In this document: one piece after another, positions 1 to 11,893 of the stretch
Layout of the letters: the number at the start of each line of letters is the position of its first letter
How positions within the stretch are numbered: the first letter of the stretch is position 1
Assembly (NCBI GenBank): GCA_029706075.1
Contig: JAINUG010000088.1
Location: 1,346,001 to 1,410,000, forward strand
Length of the DNA: 64,000 nucleotides
Origin: Aldrovandia affinis
Lineage: Eukaryota; Chordata; Actinopteri; Notacanthiformes; Halosauridae
Direction of reading: 5' to 3'
Made by a program: the position numbers and the translations under genes
The notes under the pieces: generated by a model
Database searches by the model: none
What the model saw: only the letters and a program-made list of their open reading frames with translations
Told to the model about the DNA's origin: nothing

Positions 1-244
1 TATTGAGCAACAACTCTTTTATTGCAGTTAAACCTTTAAGCGCAGTGGCAGAGGTAGTGCTCCGCATCCTCTGAGAAAATCACAATCAGTGGAGTTGGTG
101 GCTGTCAGGATGCTGGACTACTCAAACTGCAGATCGTATTAAGGTTGGTACTCAATTATAAAAGTATTGTAGCTCAATACTCAAAATAATTTGTGAATAA
201 AGCATATATAGAACTACATAATACATATAAAACTATGTCAGGCG

Positions 245-545
245 CTACAAGGGCTGTCAAGTTTTTTCCACTACCGTGCTGATGGTGGATTGTGATCGTC
301 CAAAATCATCAGCATTATATAATTGCATTTTCTCCGTGGCTAGGAAGCGCAGTCTTAAAATAACTTGCATCTCTGCCGTAACAGTGCTACTTCTCAAAGT
401 TGCTGGCGATATTACATCCTGCACAAGATCAGTGACAAAGATGATTCCCTGAAGATCTAAGCGATAAAGTTTGATTAACTATGCATCATCAAACATTTCT
501 AAAACATGCGCACGTCTCAGTCTTCGCAATTGTGCCATCTTGCCT
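245..545 (-). mobile_element. PIF/Harbinger transposase fragment (N-terminal part)
   Basis: Read on the minus strand from an ATG at 538, the translation starts MAQLRRLRRAHVLEMFDDA and continues through an ISPATLRS...LRFLATEKMQ stretch to DDFGRSQSTIS. The last motif matches the helix-turn-helix-like part of HARBI1/Harbinger transposases (typical form: LRFFA...G...G.SQST.SR). An in-frame stop lies at 479-481 and another just after EKT near 250, so it is a decayed fragment. The DDE catalytic part is not present. The family call rests on motif recognition by eye. It sits in crebbp intron 1. Confidence 0.6.
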
Positions 546-600
546 ACTCCTAGCCGAGTTAAGAGAGCTCCAGAGGTCTCTTAAATACCTGACAGTTTAA

Positions 601-1140
601 CCCTTAGGAGTTGCCGATCACGCCGGCGTGATCAAATCAGTAACTGGTTCAAGACGCCGTAGCTTTAAAACGAAGTCACTTTGAGCATTGCCGTCAACTT
701 CACTCAAAAGTGCTGGCTTGAAACCCCATGCTAGTTTTTTGAATGCCGTTGAAAGACCAAGTAAAAACGGAGATATTATCATTTTAATTTTATATAAAAA
801 TTATATTTACGCGTACGTGAAAGCGCATACAGTATGTGAGGCAGGCGTTGCATTTGTTTGTATCTTCAGCGTTTTTTGTCATATTATGAAACAGAAAGAA
901 ATGCCTAGCTAGTTTTTGGAGTTGGAGTTGGAGTTTTTGTGGAGGAGAAATGAGGCGAGTTGAGCCTCGTGTGAGGCGAATGCTAAATGTACCACAAACC
1001 TTGCTTTTGTACGTCGAGGATGACGAACTTGAAGAAATTATTGGTAAGGAGTCGGACATCGAGAGTGTTGCCGACGACGAAATTGACGATCCGTCTTTTG
1101 TCCTCTACAACGAGACAAAATAGCCCAAGACCTCTAAGGG
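601..1140 (+). mobile_element. Non-autonomous piggyBac-like element, copy 1
   Basis: A 540-bp unit bounded by TTAA on both sides (597-600 and 1141-1144), the target site of piggyBac transposases. The ends are short inverted repeats: CCCTTAGGAG at the left and CCTCTAAGGG at the right. Inside, 950-1123 encodes 57 codons rich in acidic residues (YVEDDELEEIIGKESDIES), which resembles the acidic N-terminal region of piggyBac transposases. The catalytic DDD domain is missing, so it must have been moved by a full-length relative. A second copy lies at 7142-7646. Confidence 0.8.
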
Positions 1141-1269
1141 TTAAGAGTACTTCAAGAAAAGAGTTAAGAAAAGTTTGATAAATCACATTTATTCTTAAAT
1201 TTGAGTGTAGGAGTAAAAGTCACCAATTATTACACTTAAGTTGCACTTGAGACCTTTTTTTAATTTTTA

Positions 1270-1830
1270 TTTACTTTGAGTGGCTTGATACATATGGCCC
1301 CTGGACTACTCTGCATTACAAAATTGCTCAAGCTCCATAAGGTTGGCTGGGGACCATTGGTGAACAGTAATTTTTAAATCTTTCCACAGATTCTCAATGG
1401 GATTGAGGTCTGGGCTTTGACTGGGCCAGGACATAGATTTATTTGTTTTTAAACGTGGCTTTTGCCTTGGGTCATTGTCCTGCATTTTCTCCCAAGTCCC
1501 AGTTCTCTTGCAGACTGCAGCAGGTCTTCCTCCAAGATTTGTCTATATCTTTCTCCATCCATGTTGCCCTCTATTTTGACACGTTTTCCAGTCCCTGAAA
1601 GTTTTGCCACCATGTTTCACGATAGGGATAGTGTTCTTGGGATGGCTTGCGCCAAACATAGCGTCTAACATTGAGATCAAAATGTTCAATCATGGTCTCA
1701 TCGGGCCATAGAATCTTCCTCCATAATTGGTTTGAGTCTCCCTCATGTCTTCTGGCAGACTCTAGGCAAGATTTCATGAGAGTTTTCTTCAACAATGGTT
1801 TTCTTTTTGCTTTAAAGTTTTTTTTTCAAT
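1270..1830 (-). mobile_element. Tc1/mariner transposase remnant
   Basis: Minus-strand translation shows the C-terminal signature SPDLNPIENLWKDLK near 1380-1425, followed by SPANLMELEQFCN. Further upstream (about 1795-1571) it reads MKSCLESARRHEGDS, ILWPDETMIEHF and VRRYVWRKP. These are the D,D(34)E transposase blocks of Tc1-like elements in the right order (WSDET-like block, then SPDLNPIE). Frames are broken between blocks and the helix-turn-helix region was not found. No clear terminal inverted repeats were seen, so the limits are approximate. Confidence 0.8.
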
Positions 1831-2012
1831 TTGAGATTATTTAGTATTTTGTTTTGATCAGTAGCAAGAAATCCCAATTAAATCCATTTTGAAACAAAAT
1901 AAAAATGGAAAAATACCTTTTTATACCCACTGTATATCACATTACACTATGATAGACAACTGCCTCCATTGTATAATTTATATCGGCATATAAGGCTAAA
2001 TATTGGTACTGA

Positions 2013-2650
2013 TTAGGGATGTTAACAATTAATCAATGATCGATTATTTGCTGTTAAGAATTTTATCAATCATGCATATCAAATTAAACAATTCAATGTA
2101 ACATTTTGTGGTGTCATTGTAATTGTATTTAAGCGAGTTGAAACTGAAATAAAATAACTATTTCAATTCTACACAAGGGGGCGCAATGAAATTATTGAGG
2201 AGAATGTTTGCATTGCACAGAAGACGACACAGTCAAAGTCAACCATGAAGCGTGCCAAACGTAGTCCCGTGTGGAAACATTTCAAGAGAGAAGAAGAAAA
2301 TGTGCGATGTCGTTTTGACATATAACATCACAACGAGTCCGTTAATGTACCAAGCATCCAACTGTCTTGGCAGGGGCGGGTGGATCCCAAGTTCAACCAA
2401 CCACCACTAGCTAGGAGAACGTGACAAACGACGGGCGGAGGCCATTACTCAGAGGCTGTGTAAAATATTCTTAAGTAAAAATCTGCAGATATATGGATTT
2501 GCCGGTTATGAGGGTGGGGCCTTTCCATTTCAAGATTGTTAATGTTGTTCAACTGCAAGATGGTGAGAGCATAACTTACATTATTTCTTTCTCCAATGGT
2601 ATATTCATAATTAAAGGTCATCTTTTGAATCTGCTGTCTTGTAGCAGGTT
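2013..2650 (+). mobile_element. hAT element 5' fragment with BED-finger start
   Basis: The left end TAGGGATGTTAACAATTAAT is a hAT-type terminus. About 230 bp in, the plus strand encodes MKRAKRSPVWKHFKREEE followed by NVRC, which matches the start of a BED zinc finger (SxVWxHF...C). The reading frame then decays and no right terminus was found, so this is a 5'-truncated-in-body remnant. The right limit is a guess. Confidence 0.5.
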
Positions 2651-3778
2651 AATTTTAGTTCATTGATTCACGTGGGAAGAGACAGAGCACAATTTCAACA
2701 ATATTATCCCACCAAAACAGCCTTCCTATATTTTTGTTATGCTATAAAACAGGGGTGTGCCCTGTGGCCAGGCACTGCCTTTGCGAGGCCTCATGCAGTC
2801 ACTGCATTGCTGCCTCTGACACATTTTGAGGGAGACAGTAAAAACATATGTATAATAATAATAATACAATTTGACACAGTCATAATGTATGCAGGGGCCC
2901 AGATTAGCAGTCGTCCTATCGTCTCAGACGACAAAAAATTAAGGACGACCTTCGATTTCCAAGTGGTCGTCCTGCTGACAACTGTGAATTTGGGATTTTA
3001 TTATTTTTTGAATTAGCTAACTGGAACTATTTCTGTTTTACACTCACATCGTAACAAACACGTCATGCACGGATATTCAAAAATATTTCCGGAGTTCCAA
3101 ATGGGAAAAGCGGCACATTGTCACTCGCATGCAGTCTGTGCTCACTGCGTATGTTGTTGTTGCTATGCCAGACTCTGCAGCAGTCAAGAAAGTTTGCGGA
3201 TCACGGCACAGACCAGCTAGTTAGTTAGCTAGCTAACGTTAGCGTTCATGGACACTGGATATCAATATCTGTTGTTGCTAGTTGCTTGTAATACAAGGCT
3301 TAGTAAGTGATCATGCATTTATCACTTAGCAAGCCTTGAATTAGCAAGCAATATACGTGAACACTAGCTAGCTAGTTACTGTCTATATTCAGTTCAGTGA
3401 GTCCTCCCGCCAGGCTGAAGAATCGCTGTGAGTTTCCTGCAGTGATTTCTCATCTCCGTCCTACAGTCCAAGCACGAATCATTCCCACATCCCTGCTCGG
3501 TTAAATCTAGGAATTATTAGCTAGCTATTACGTTAGCTGCCTTACCACACTAGTTGGGAATGGAAAAATCTCTCTCGTTCGAGTCCCGACTAGAGTGTAC
3601 GTTATGATATACTGTACAGTCAGAGCACTATTCGCTAACGCCACCTGCGGGCACCCGTCAGAGCTGCACTGCTACACAGTCCCATGAGCACACGCTGCAT
3701 AAGTCAAACATAAATATCTGTTTAGAAAATAAATAATGTTAACCATCGTGTCTATATTTGGGCTACATACGACGTATA
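2651..3778. other. Gene-free intron stretch
   Basis: No coding sequence or element termini recognised. It contains several TAGCTAGCTAACGTTAGC-like motifs (about 3215-3245, 3365-3380 and 3520-3535), which recur in the 18.8-20.0 kb stretch. It belongs to crebbp intron 1. Confidence 0.4.
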
Positions 3779-6700
3779 GGGTTGCCACGTGTCCCGGAGC
3801 GACTGTCCCGGAAAATCGGTATTCCTTTCTGGGACACTAATTGTCCCGGTTTTTAGTCAAAATGCACTTCTATCATTTCATGACTGTTTCTAAGCAATCT
3901 GAGGTTTCATCAGACTCGTTTAATTTCTCTGTGTTTCTAAGAAATCTCAGGTTTCATCAGACTCGTTTCATTTCTCTCTGTGCTGTTTTCTTCCTGATTG
4001 TCAATGTGGCTATCGTATGCCTCCAATGACAAGTTGCAAAAAAAAAACCTCGTCATTTTATTTGATTGGAAGCCAAACTGAGAGCGTTACCTTATTGCCT
4101 AGCAACTGCATGGGTTGCGTGTGCATGTGACAGTTCTAACGTTGGTCCAGTAACGGTAACATTAGCAAACGAGCTGCTTTTCAAAAACATTTACACGTTT
4201 ACGTTTTAGTTTGCTGCTTATATTTTTCCAAATTATTGGGGGAGAAACAGACAAGGAGGATAACAACAGCAGCCAGCCAACCAAAAAGAAAAAACGTTGT
4301 ACAACATAATGTCGAACGGGCCAAAAAAGAATATTTTTCTTTTTGGAGTAGCCAAATATGAAGGTAAAACAGCACTTGAAATGCACGCAAAGTCAAATAA
4401 GCATCAAGAGTCTTGTAAAAAGTAGAAAGCAGGAATCTGAGCATTGCAACATTCAGGACAAAAAATTGTTCATCCAAGGACGACAGAATTGCAGTAGCGG
4501 AATTAACTTCAGTATATCATGGCGTGCAGCATGGACACAGCTACTTATCTACAGACTGTGGCTATAAGGTTAGTGCTAAACCTTACAGCCAGAAACGATT
4601 AGCTACAAAGTTGAAAAACGCTCCTTATTTTTCTGTGTGTTCTGACTATAGATGCACTGATCGATCGGCCTCTGACCGGAAATGGACGATTTTCAGCTGA
4701 TCGGCCTCAATCGGTGACTTGATCCCGATCACTCCACATAGCCGATTCTGTGCGCCGGTTGGCTCCTCGCCCCCCTCTTTTTCACGTGACGTGCGTGCAC
4801 CCGTGAGCCAATGCAGACAGATCAGATGAGCGCAGCGCTGAACACGCCTCAACATGTCCTCAGTATAAGCGTTTTTCACAGTCAGTGAAGACGACTTAAA
4901 GCTTGCAGTTTGTCATACATGTCAATCGAAAATAAGCCGCGGAGGAACAACCTCGAAAACGTTCGGAACGACCAACCTAATCAGACACTTGAAAAATCAT
5001 CACCCTAATCAGACACTTGAAAATTCTTCTTTTTTCTACAGTACCGTAGGTACGGGGTTAATTAATAATTAACTTTGTTGCGCTAGTTCGGTTCCTCTGA
5101 ACCATTTTCCATTAATAGAACATGGTGGTAGTGCATAAACTTGACGTAATAATGCCCTGCTGAAGCACTGAATTGCACTGAAATCATTATGTTAAGCTAA
5201 TGAGTGACGTTATGAAACAGTGCTATTCACTCATACAAATCTAACTTATTAGACCTAATGATAAATTCATCTAACGATTTCTAGCTAAACCACAAATGGT
5301 GTATTAACTGTGTTGTGCATGAAGGTACCAGCTGTGCGTTCCACTATCAAACAAACTCAGAAACAGCAGCATTGCCTCTTTTCCAATTACTCCTAGTTTG
5401 AAACATTTTTATCTAGGCTTTGAAGCTAGTTAAAGTCGTAGTCGTTAGGCTACCTGACTCACGCAAATAACGAAATTCTGCTGAAGAGCAGCTTGTTTCA
5501 ATGCCTTTGACAAGCTCCGCAACTGAAACATCCGCCCTTATATCGCTACAAGTGTTTTCCATTGCACTATATAGAATTGGGATCTACTCTAATCCACCTC
5601 TAGCAAACAAATTAGTCTAGCGCATCATAGGTTCGAACTAACCTGTTTTCCATTAGCATTGTCGCAATAACTTTTCTCTGCCCCGTGTACAAGCGTTGAC
5701 AGTGAGCGATTGTTTAGCTTGGCTGGACATGTGATAGATGAGAGAAGAAACCGTCTAGCTGGGAACAAGGCAGAGATGCTCCTGTTCATCAAGAAAAACA
5801 TGCAATTAATGTGAGGCCTTAGCCTTAGGCAATAGGATTTATTATTACTGTTAACAAACAACCTAAAACTGCCTTATTCATTTCTATTTGCACATGTTTG
5901 GAATTAGGTTAGCAGAATACAAATAAATACTGTACTTCATTTTAGTTGGAGCTTTGTAAAATAAAAAGAAAGAAGAAAGTTTAAATGTTAAAAAAAATAT
6001 GGGGAGGAGGAAAGAACAAAATGTAGGCTATATTTTATTTATTTTAATTTGTATTTTGATGTTGCACCTGTTTTCTTTTGGAAAAGTAAATGTGCATAGT
6101 AGCTAGCTGTGCACTGGATTCTCTTTTATTCATCATTGAATTTAATTTGCACAAAAAAAGAAAAGCTCTGTCCAGTAACCTGGAAGACTTTTTTTATTTT
6201 GAAATGTGTTTTAGTGAGACTTACCTCATGCTTCTGACCTACCTCAGAATTGTCAATCTTAATTTTCTATTAAAGCAAAGTTACAAAAATGTTTGTGTAA
6301 GTTGTCAATTATAGTTTTTAGGAAAAAAAATCGGAATCGGCCAAAATCGGTATCGGCAAGTCAGACTAATCAAAAATTGGAAATCGGAATCGGCCAAGAA
6401 AATCGCAATCGGTGCATCTCTAGTTCTGACGCATCAAACTCTGGCCATGCTAAACTTTACCCATACACAGTCCAGTATTTCCATGAAGCAGAGGGTGTTA
6501 AGTATGGACTACTGGAATTTTACGAAGACCCTGAGGAAACTAGCAGAGCTATTTACGAGCAGATTGTCAACATCACAGAAAGTAATGGCCTGTCTGTCAG
6601 TCAAATTAGTGCCTATGGTGCCAATAATGCATCAGTTAATTTTGGCCAGCAATAATTTTTTGATATTAGCTAATGTATTAAATCCCCCTTTTTTAACAAT

Positions 6701-6830
6701 GATACACATTCATTTTAGCGTAAAGGGACAGCAGCCCGAGGCCAGAGCGAGTGCATCTACAAGTGTGAGTGCTTCTGCAAGTGCAAGTATGTCAGCGCAA
6801 ATATAGGTAAAAGGCTTTACTATGTAACAT
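3779..6830 (+). mobile_element. Older hAT-like transposase gene, split by a nested hAT
   Basis: The left segment (about 4230-4646) encodes a finger-like stretch, ALEMHAKSNKHQESCKK, then SMDTATYLQTVAIR. The right segment (6423-6656) encodes DASNSGHAKLYPYTVQYF, GLLEFYEDPEETSRAIYEQI and SVSQISAYGANNASVNFG. This matches the family of hAT-derived proteins related to KIAA1586 (TDASNKG...KLFP and ADNASVNYG blocks). If the nested element at 4647-6422 and one target-site copy are ignored, the frame runs from PYFSVCSD straight into ASNSG. Several stops exist in the left segment. The left end near 3779 (TAGGGTTGCCACGTGTCCCG) is plausible; the right end was not found. Confidence 0.6.
4647..6422 (+). mobile_element. 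Nested hAT transposon with perfect 8-bp target duplication
   Basis: A 1776-bp element flanked by identical GTTCTGAC copies (4639-4646 and 6423-6430). Its termini are imperfect inverted repeats: TATAGATGCACTGATCGATC at the left and, read inward on the other strand, TAGAGATGCACCGATTGCG at the right. Near the left end (about 4880-5015) the plus strand encodes a BED-type finger, with CHTCQSKISRGGTTSK followed by NLIRHLKNHH. The rest of the transposase was not found, so this copy is internally deleted and non-autonomous. It interrupts the older hAT-like gene. Confidence 0.85.
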
Positions 6831-7141
6831 CGGAATAGAGCATAGGAGTAGGCTATAATGGTTACAAAGTGTGGCTACAATGATTAGGTTACAATGGTTA
6901 CAAACTGCATATGGTTTCCAACCCCACCCCCCCCAAAAAGTGTCCCGGTGACCCAGACCGGGAGCACAACTCCACATCTCCTACTCACAATCTGTATGGA
7001 CATTCCTGCAACACATTGCAGCCTGAAGAGAACCACAATGGTCGAAACGCTGAGTGCAAGGACCTGCAGCTATCGATTGTTTGTTCATTGGTCGTCTGTT
7101 TGGAGCATTACTCGCACATTTAGTCACACATAGTGCTTTAA

Positions 7142-7646
7142 CCCTTAGGAGTTGCCAATCATGCCGGCGTGATCAAATCAGTAACTGGTTCAAGACGCCG
7201 TAGCTTTAAAACAAAGTCACTTTGAGCATCGCCGTCAACTTCACTCGAAAGTGCTGGCTTGAAACCCCATGCTAGTTTTTTGAATGACGTTGAAAGACAA
7301 AGTAAAAACGGAGATATTATCATTTTAATTTGGTATAAAAATTATATTTACGCGTGCGTAAAAGCGCATACAGTATGTGAAGCTGGCGTCGCATTTGTCT
7401 GAATATCTTCAGCGTTTTTGGTCATATTATGAAACAGAAAAGTTGGAGTTGGAGTTTTTGTGGAGGAGAAATAAGGCGAGTTGAGCCTCGTGTGAGGCGA
7501 ATGCTAAATGTACCACAAACCTTGCTTTTGTACATCGAGGATGACGAACTTGAAGAAATTATTGGTAAGGAGTCTGACATCGAGAGTGATGACGAAATTG
7601 ACAACCCGTCTTTTGTCCTCGACAACGAGACAAAATAGCCCAAGGG
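7142..7646 (+). mobile_element. Non-autonomous piggyBac-like element, copy 2
   Basis: A 505-bp unit between TTAA at 7138-7141 and TTAA at 7647-7650, highly similar to copy 1 over its whole length. The internal reading frame 7429-7638 encodes the same acidic peptide (YIEDDELEEIIGKESDIES). The ATG used in copy 1 is ATA here, so the open frame starts from a more upstream ATG. Copy 2 lacks about 9 bp near the right end relative to copy 1, which shortens the right inverted repeat. Two copies with matching limits confirm the boundaries. Confidence 0.8.
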
Positions 7647-7650
7647 TTAA

Positions 7651-10600
7651 AGGGGGTGGCTCAATCCTTTTTTTTTTTTTTTTTTTACATAAAATCACAT
7701 TTTTTGTACAATACAAAATGCAATACATAAAATACAGTATGAGTCAAACATGTTTTTGACAGCTCACCATTGTCCACTTTGAGCAGACACTTCCCTCCCC
7801 ATATCAGCCTGCTTGTTTGTGTCTTTAAAGCGTGGCAGATAACGTTCATACACTCGTAACAAATGCAAACAGTGGGGTTTACCTGGCTCTAGCAAGATGT
7901 ACAAACAAATATGTTTTATAAAGTTACAAACTGGTTTCACTGACAACTCTTTTTAAATCATGGGCAGCAATAACACCACATGCAACTGATTTGGAACATA
8001 CTTACAGTGCAGTTTTCTTGAAATAAGAAAAAAGATTTACAGTACAACCCCAAAATGACATCATGACTACACTATACACTGTAAGCAGTGCAAAGACACC
8101 GTGTTATTGCAATCATTTATTTCCAAGGCATCTGTTATGGTAATGAGTTGGTAGCACAGTACAAATCACAGACATGTATTACAATTTTGCTTTTAACGTC
8201 GTAACTAAACACCGGAAGAAATCTGTATGTTTAAAACCATTTTTCTCAGAGGCCTATGATGTGAAAATGTTTGGTGGATAATTGAAGTATTTCCTCTTTA
8301 GTGACGCTTATAAGGAAAGGGTCATTATTATTCCGTTTTCAAATAACATTTCTATAGAACATAATAACTGAAAATTGTAGATTTTCATGACTCACCCCCT
8401 TTACCTGCTCTTTTTCAATGATAAAAATATATTTTCAAGGGGACAATTTTCTAGTTGTTCACCAACATCACATCACACAGCCAATGATTCAGACTACAGT
8501 TCACCGAACGCACTGAATGGCTATTCTGCCAAAGCAGAGGCCTTTTCCATCCGGGGCTGGAACCATGTGGAGTGTGGAGGACCCCTCCCCCCCCAGCTTT
8601 GATTGGCCAGCTCTCCAGGCCTGGCTGGCGACAGATGGGCAGAATGGGGGGTCACGGGGGCAGTGCGTTTGCTCCCTGTCACAATAATGAATGGCCCCCG
8701 CTCAGGGTGCGTAACCTAAGCCCATCCCTGTGCAGAAGGCCATTCAAACTGCGTGCTGAAGGTGTGGGCAGTCAGGGTTGGCCAGAGCGCTGGGGGGTTA
8801 AGGGGGCCATACGGCCAATTATCTGCGGTCTTATTGTTCAACAAAGAAGCGACCACACGTCGATAATATACTGACACACACTCTGAGGGGCCTAGGCCAT
8901 ATGCTGAGATATTTCAGCTGCTGTGTGGCTGGCGTCACCCTGTTCGTCTTTTTGCATTTTAATGCATTTTTTGATTCACCATTAGCGTCATGCTGAGTTT
9001 TATCCCAGATCTCAACAGCTTTCTTTCAATAAGCCAGAGGGGCTTGTAAAACTAGACTAGTTCTACAAGCCCCCCCTTTTTATTTTTTATTTTATTTTAA
9101 CCAAATGAAAAAGGGGAACCCAAAGATCTTAGCGATGTCACCTGTGGTCTTTGCATGTGGTAAGTATCTGCAGATGGCAACGCATCAAATTTACATGGGG
9201 CACTTGCTGCACTGTTATACTACATTCCAAAAGAAATTTCATACAGTGGGGAAGAGTCATTTCAAAGAGATGGTCCAAACTCCTGATAAACAGTACGAGC
9301 TCCTAGGTCTGAAGCACATTTACAAAACCGCTATTCAGCGCAAAGTGGTGTCAGGGGGGTGGAAGGTTTTGCGATGGGCGCCCTATCGCCATTGTCATCA
9401 CCCCAGCCCTATTACACAGCTTGCTGGCACCACCTACACAGTGCTTGTAAGCAAATCATCAGTAACACTTGTCAAAGTTAAGAGAGGGAGGGAGGATGGG
9501 TGGAGAAATAAAAAAAGTAGCTGCTCTGCCCGTGGTATTTCCCTGTAGGTTGTCTTATACCAAACCTAAACACAATCCTGTCTGTCCCACCATCGGCAAT
9601 TTAGTCCTGTAAAGCATGGGTGTGCACTAGCCTGTAATGTTTACACATCTCAGACATCCACAGCTCTGTGTTGTGCAGGCAGTTAAGACTTCCCTGCCCT
9701 GTTTCCCCTCTTCTCAGAGTGTGCTGTAATGGTGACATTGTGCCTTCATGGTTTATTACCAGAAGAAAGCTCCACGCATTTCTCCAGCTCCACTTTTTGG
9801 AAGACTTCATTTTCAGCCTAAGTGAAGAATGGCAGGGGAACTTGAAAAAGGAAATTGAACAAACTTTCCCCCAACTATTCACTCAACTCAGTTTCATTAT
9901 TCTGTCTTCACATAAACTGACAGCAATTAGCAAATGTGAGCGACTGAGATCAAAACAAACAAGCATAACAAATTTTTGTTATCAATGATTCTGAAACCAA
10001 AACATAAAATTTCCAATACTGTGCAAAACACTGTAAATTGGCTATAACATGCTTTTTTTTGGGCACAGCAGTCAGCTATAATCACATTGGCACAGTTATT
10101 GGGAGAGACAGAGAGAAAACGTATAGGCACCCATATCAACTATCACATGACAGCTCTAATACTATGCCCAAACACATTTTAAACAGATGTCTGGGCAACC
10201 TTGAGTAATGGTGTTTCAGCAGTGAATCTCCTGGGCATTAACCCCTTGTTGACGATTGCTGCAAATTAGCCTCAAACCCCTTAAAACCTTAATACACAAA
10301 AATTAATTGCTGCAGGCAATGGGTTCAAATTCCCTGCACATTCCCTGCACCCAATGTACACTGCTGCACACTGGGTCAAAACTCAAGAGCATCCATATCC
10401 ATCAGGAGAAAAGATCAAATGCTGTTCTTCTCTGACTGTAATCCAATAGATTTTTATCAGAAAAGCTTGCTGGGAGAAAATTATAATATTACGATTCCAA
10501 ATCTCACAAGGGACGGCGATTGAGAAGGGGGCACATCCAAGCAGAATTCATTATTGGGTCCAGCATTTAATTAAATGCTGCAATCATCAGCATCCACTAT

Positions 10601-10745
10601 TCAGAATTCACAAATTCATTCAAACAAAGCCATGTTATAAAACAGATTTAATTTATAGTTGAGTTGAGCCTGACATCATTATTGATTTTTGCAAGACAAA
10701 GCCAAGCCTTAGCCAATAAATTAACAAAAGTATATATTTTTAAGA
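7651..10745. other. Gene-free intron stretch
   Basis: Begins with a T-rich run (7668-7686). The 8540-8840 part is more GC-rich than its surroundings. An open frame of 147 codons at 9105-9548 (+) shows no family motif, no signal peptide and no splice context that I can support, so I do not call it a gene. The rest is AT-rich and apparently unique crebbp intron 1. Confidence 0.4.
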
Positions 10746-10784
10746 GACTAGGGATGTCACGGAAGCCCAAATTTGCTATATGCC

Positions 10785-11893
10785 AGGGGTGTACCAATTA
10801 ATCAGCCTATTTTAGCCACAAAATAGCCACATTGTAGAACCCCTTATTGGCCACAGCCGGCCATGGCACTTTTCAGAATGTTCTAAGAATGTCTGAGGTT
10901 TGTACAACCTGTAGGCTACCGAAGTAAATGAATGTTTCCATAGAACAATCTAGCGGAAACAAGTTACTTTATGGACTGCAGATTCTTCAACAGGAGGGAA
11001 AATGAAATCACCGTTACATTGAAATGCTAACACAGTTACTTTTATTTAACATTCAATGCTTTTTTATGTGCGGTAGTTTTCAAGCATAATTTATAATAAA
11101 GTATAAAGTTTGCATTTTGCATAAAGAAATACAAAAATGTATATATGCATATATAATATTACGATATATACATATATATATATACATTTTTGTATTTCTT
11201 TATATATATATATATATATATACATATGGCTGTCTTTTCAATTTTTGCTTGCCTCTACCTCTCTTTTTTTCGCCATACATACAAACTCTCAAATGATGGA
11301 ATAGATTAGCCATATTCCCATCTGCCACCAGGACTGCTTTGTTACAGTACTTGCAGAACATTCTCCTCTTTGCTCTTTGTCAGCTCGTTCGTAACCAAAG
11401 TAACCCCACGCAACTGACGTGCAAACTTTCTTTGGGACTAAACTCAGTTTGTCTTCAATCTCGTTGTCACGTTTTGTCTGGGCCCACGTTAGTGGGTTTA
11501 CTGACTGAACAATGTCACTCCATGCTTCATACGCTAGCTCTGAGTTTGGGCTTTGATGACGCTTCCCTCTGGCTTCACGACAGTGATGTTGTGCTTCATA
11601 TCAAGGCTGGCTGTAATTGGCTGTGTTGTGGATGGAGAAAGGCCAAAACAAATGCACTGGAACAATGCAATGGAACTATTCTCCTCCACGCAACAATGAT
11701 ATAATACATTTGTAAATTTGCCACGGTTGATCATTGAAATTACGATAACGGTGTAAAATTTGGCCCAGCTCTAATGCACGCTGTTCTCGTTGCTTTCAGA
11801 CGTGCCGTTTTTGTTGACACTGTCAAGCGAACAAAATATCAGTAACAAAATTGGTATCAGTATCGGTCCAGAATTTTCATATCGGTGCATCCC
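10785..11893 (-). mobile_element. hAT element with BED zinc finger, degenerate
   Basis: The right terminus, read on the minus strand, is TAGGGATGCACCGATATGA, a hAT end. About 530 bp inside, the minus strand encodes MFCKYCNKAVLVADGN then MANLFHHLR from 11361 downward. This has the C-x2-C ... H-x-L spacing of a BED finger, the DNA-binding domain at the start of hAT transposases. The left limit is uncertain; similar hAT-like ends occur at about 10752 and 10785. The catalytic domain was not found. An AT-rich inverted repeat at 11121-11203 lies inside. Confidence 0.55.
11121..11203. repeat. 26-bp perfect inverted repeat with AT-rich loop
   Basis: The left arm 11121-11146 is the exact reverse complement of the right arm 11178-11203, with a 31-bp loop. 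An ordinary (TA)n run follows the right arm. It probably arose within the surrounding hAT remnant. Confidence 0.75.

Noticed and set aside
9105-9548. 147-codon plus-strand open frame
   Set aside because: No domain motif, no start context or promoter sign, and composition like the surrounding intron; most likely chance.
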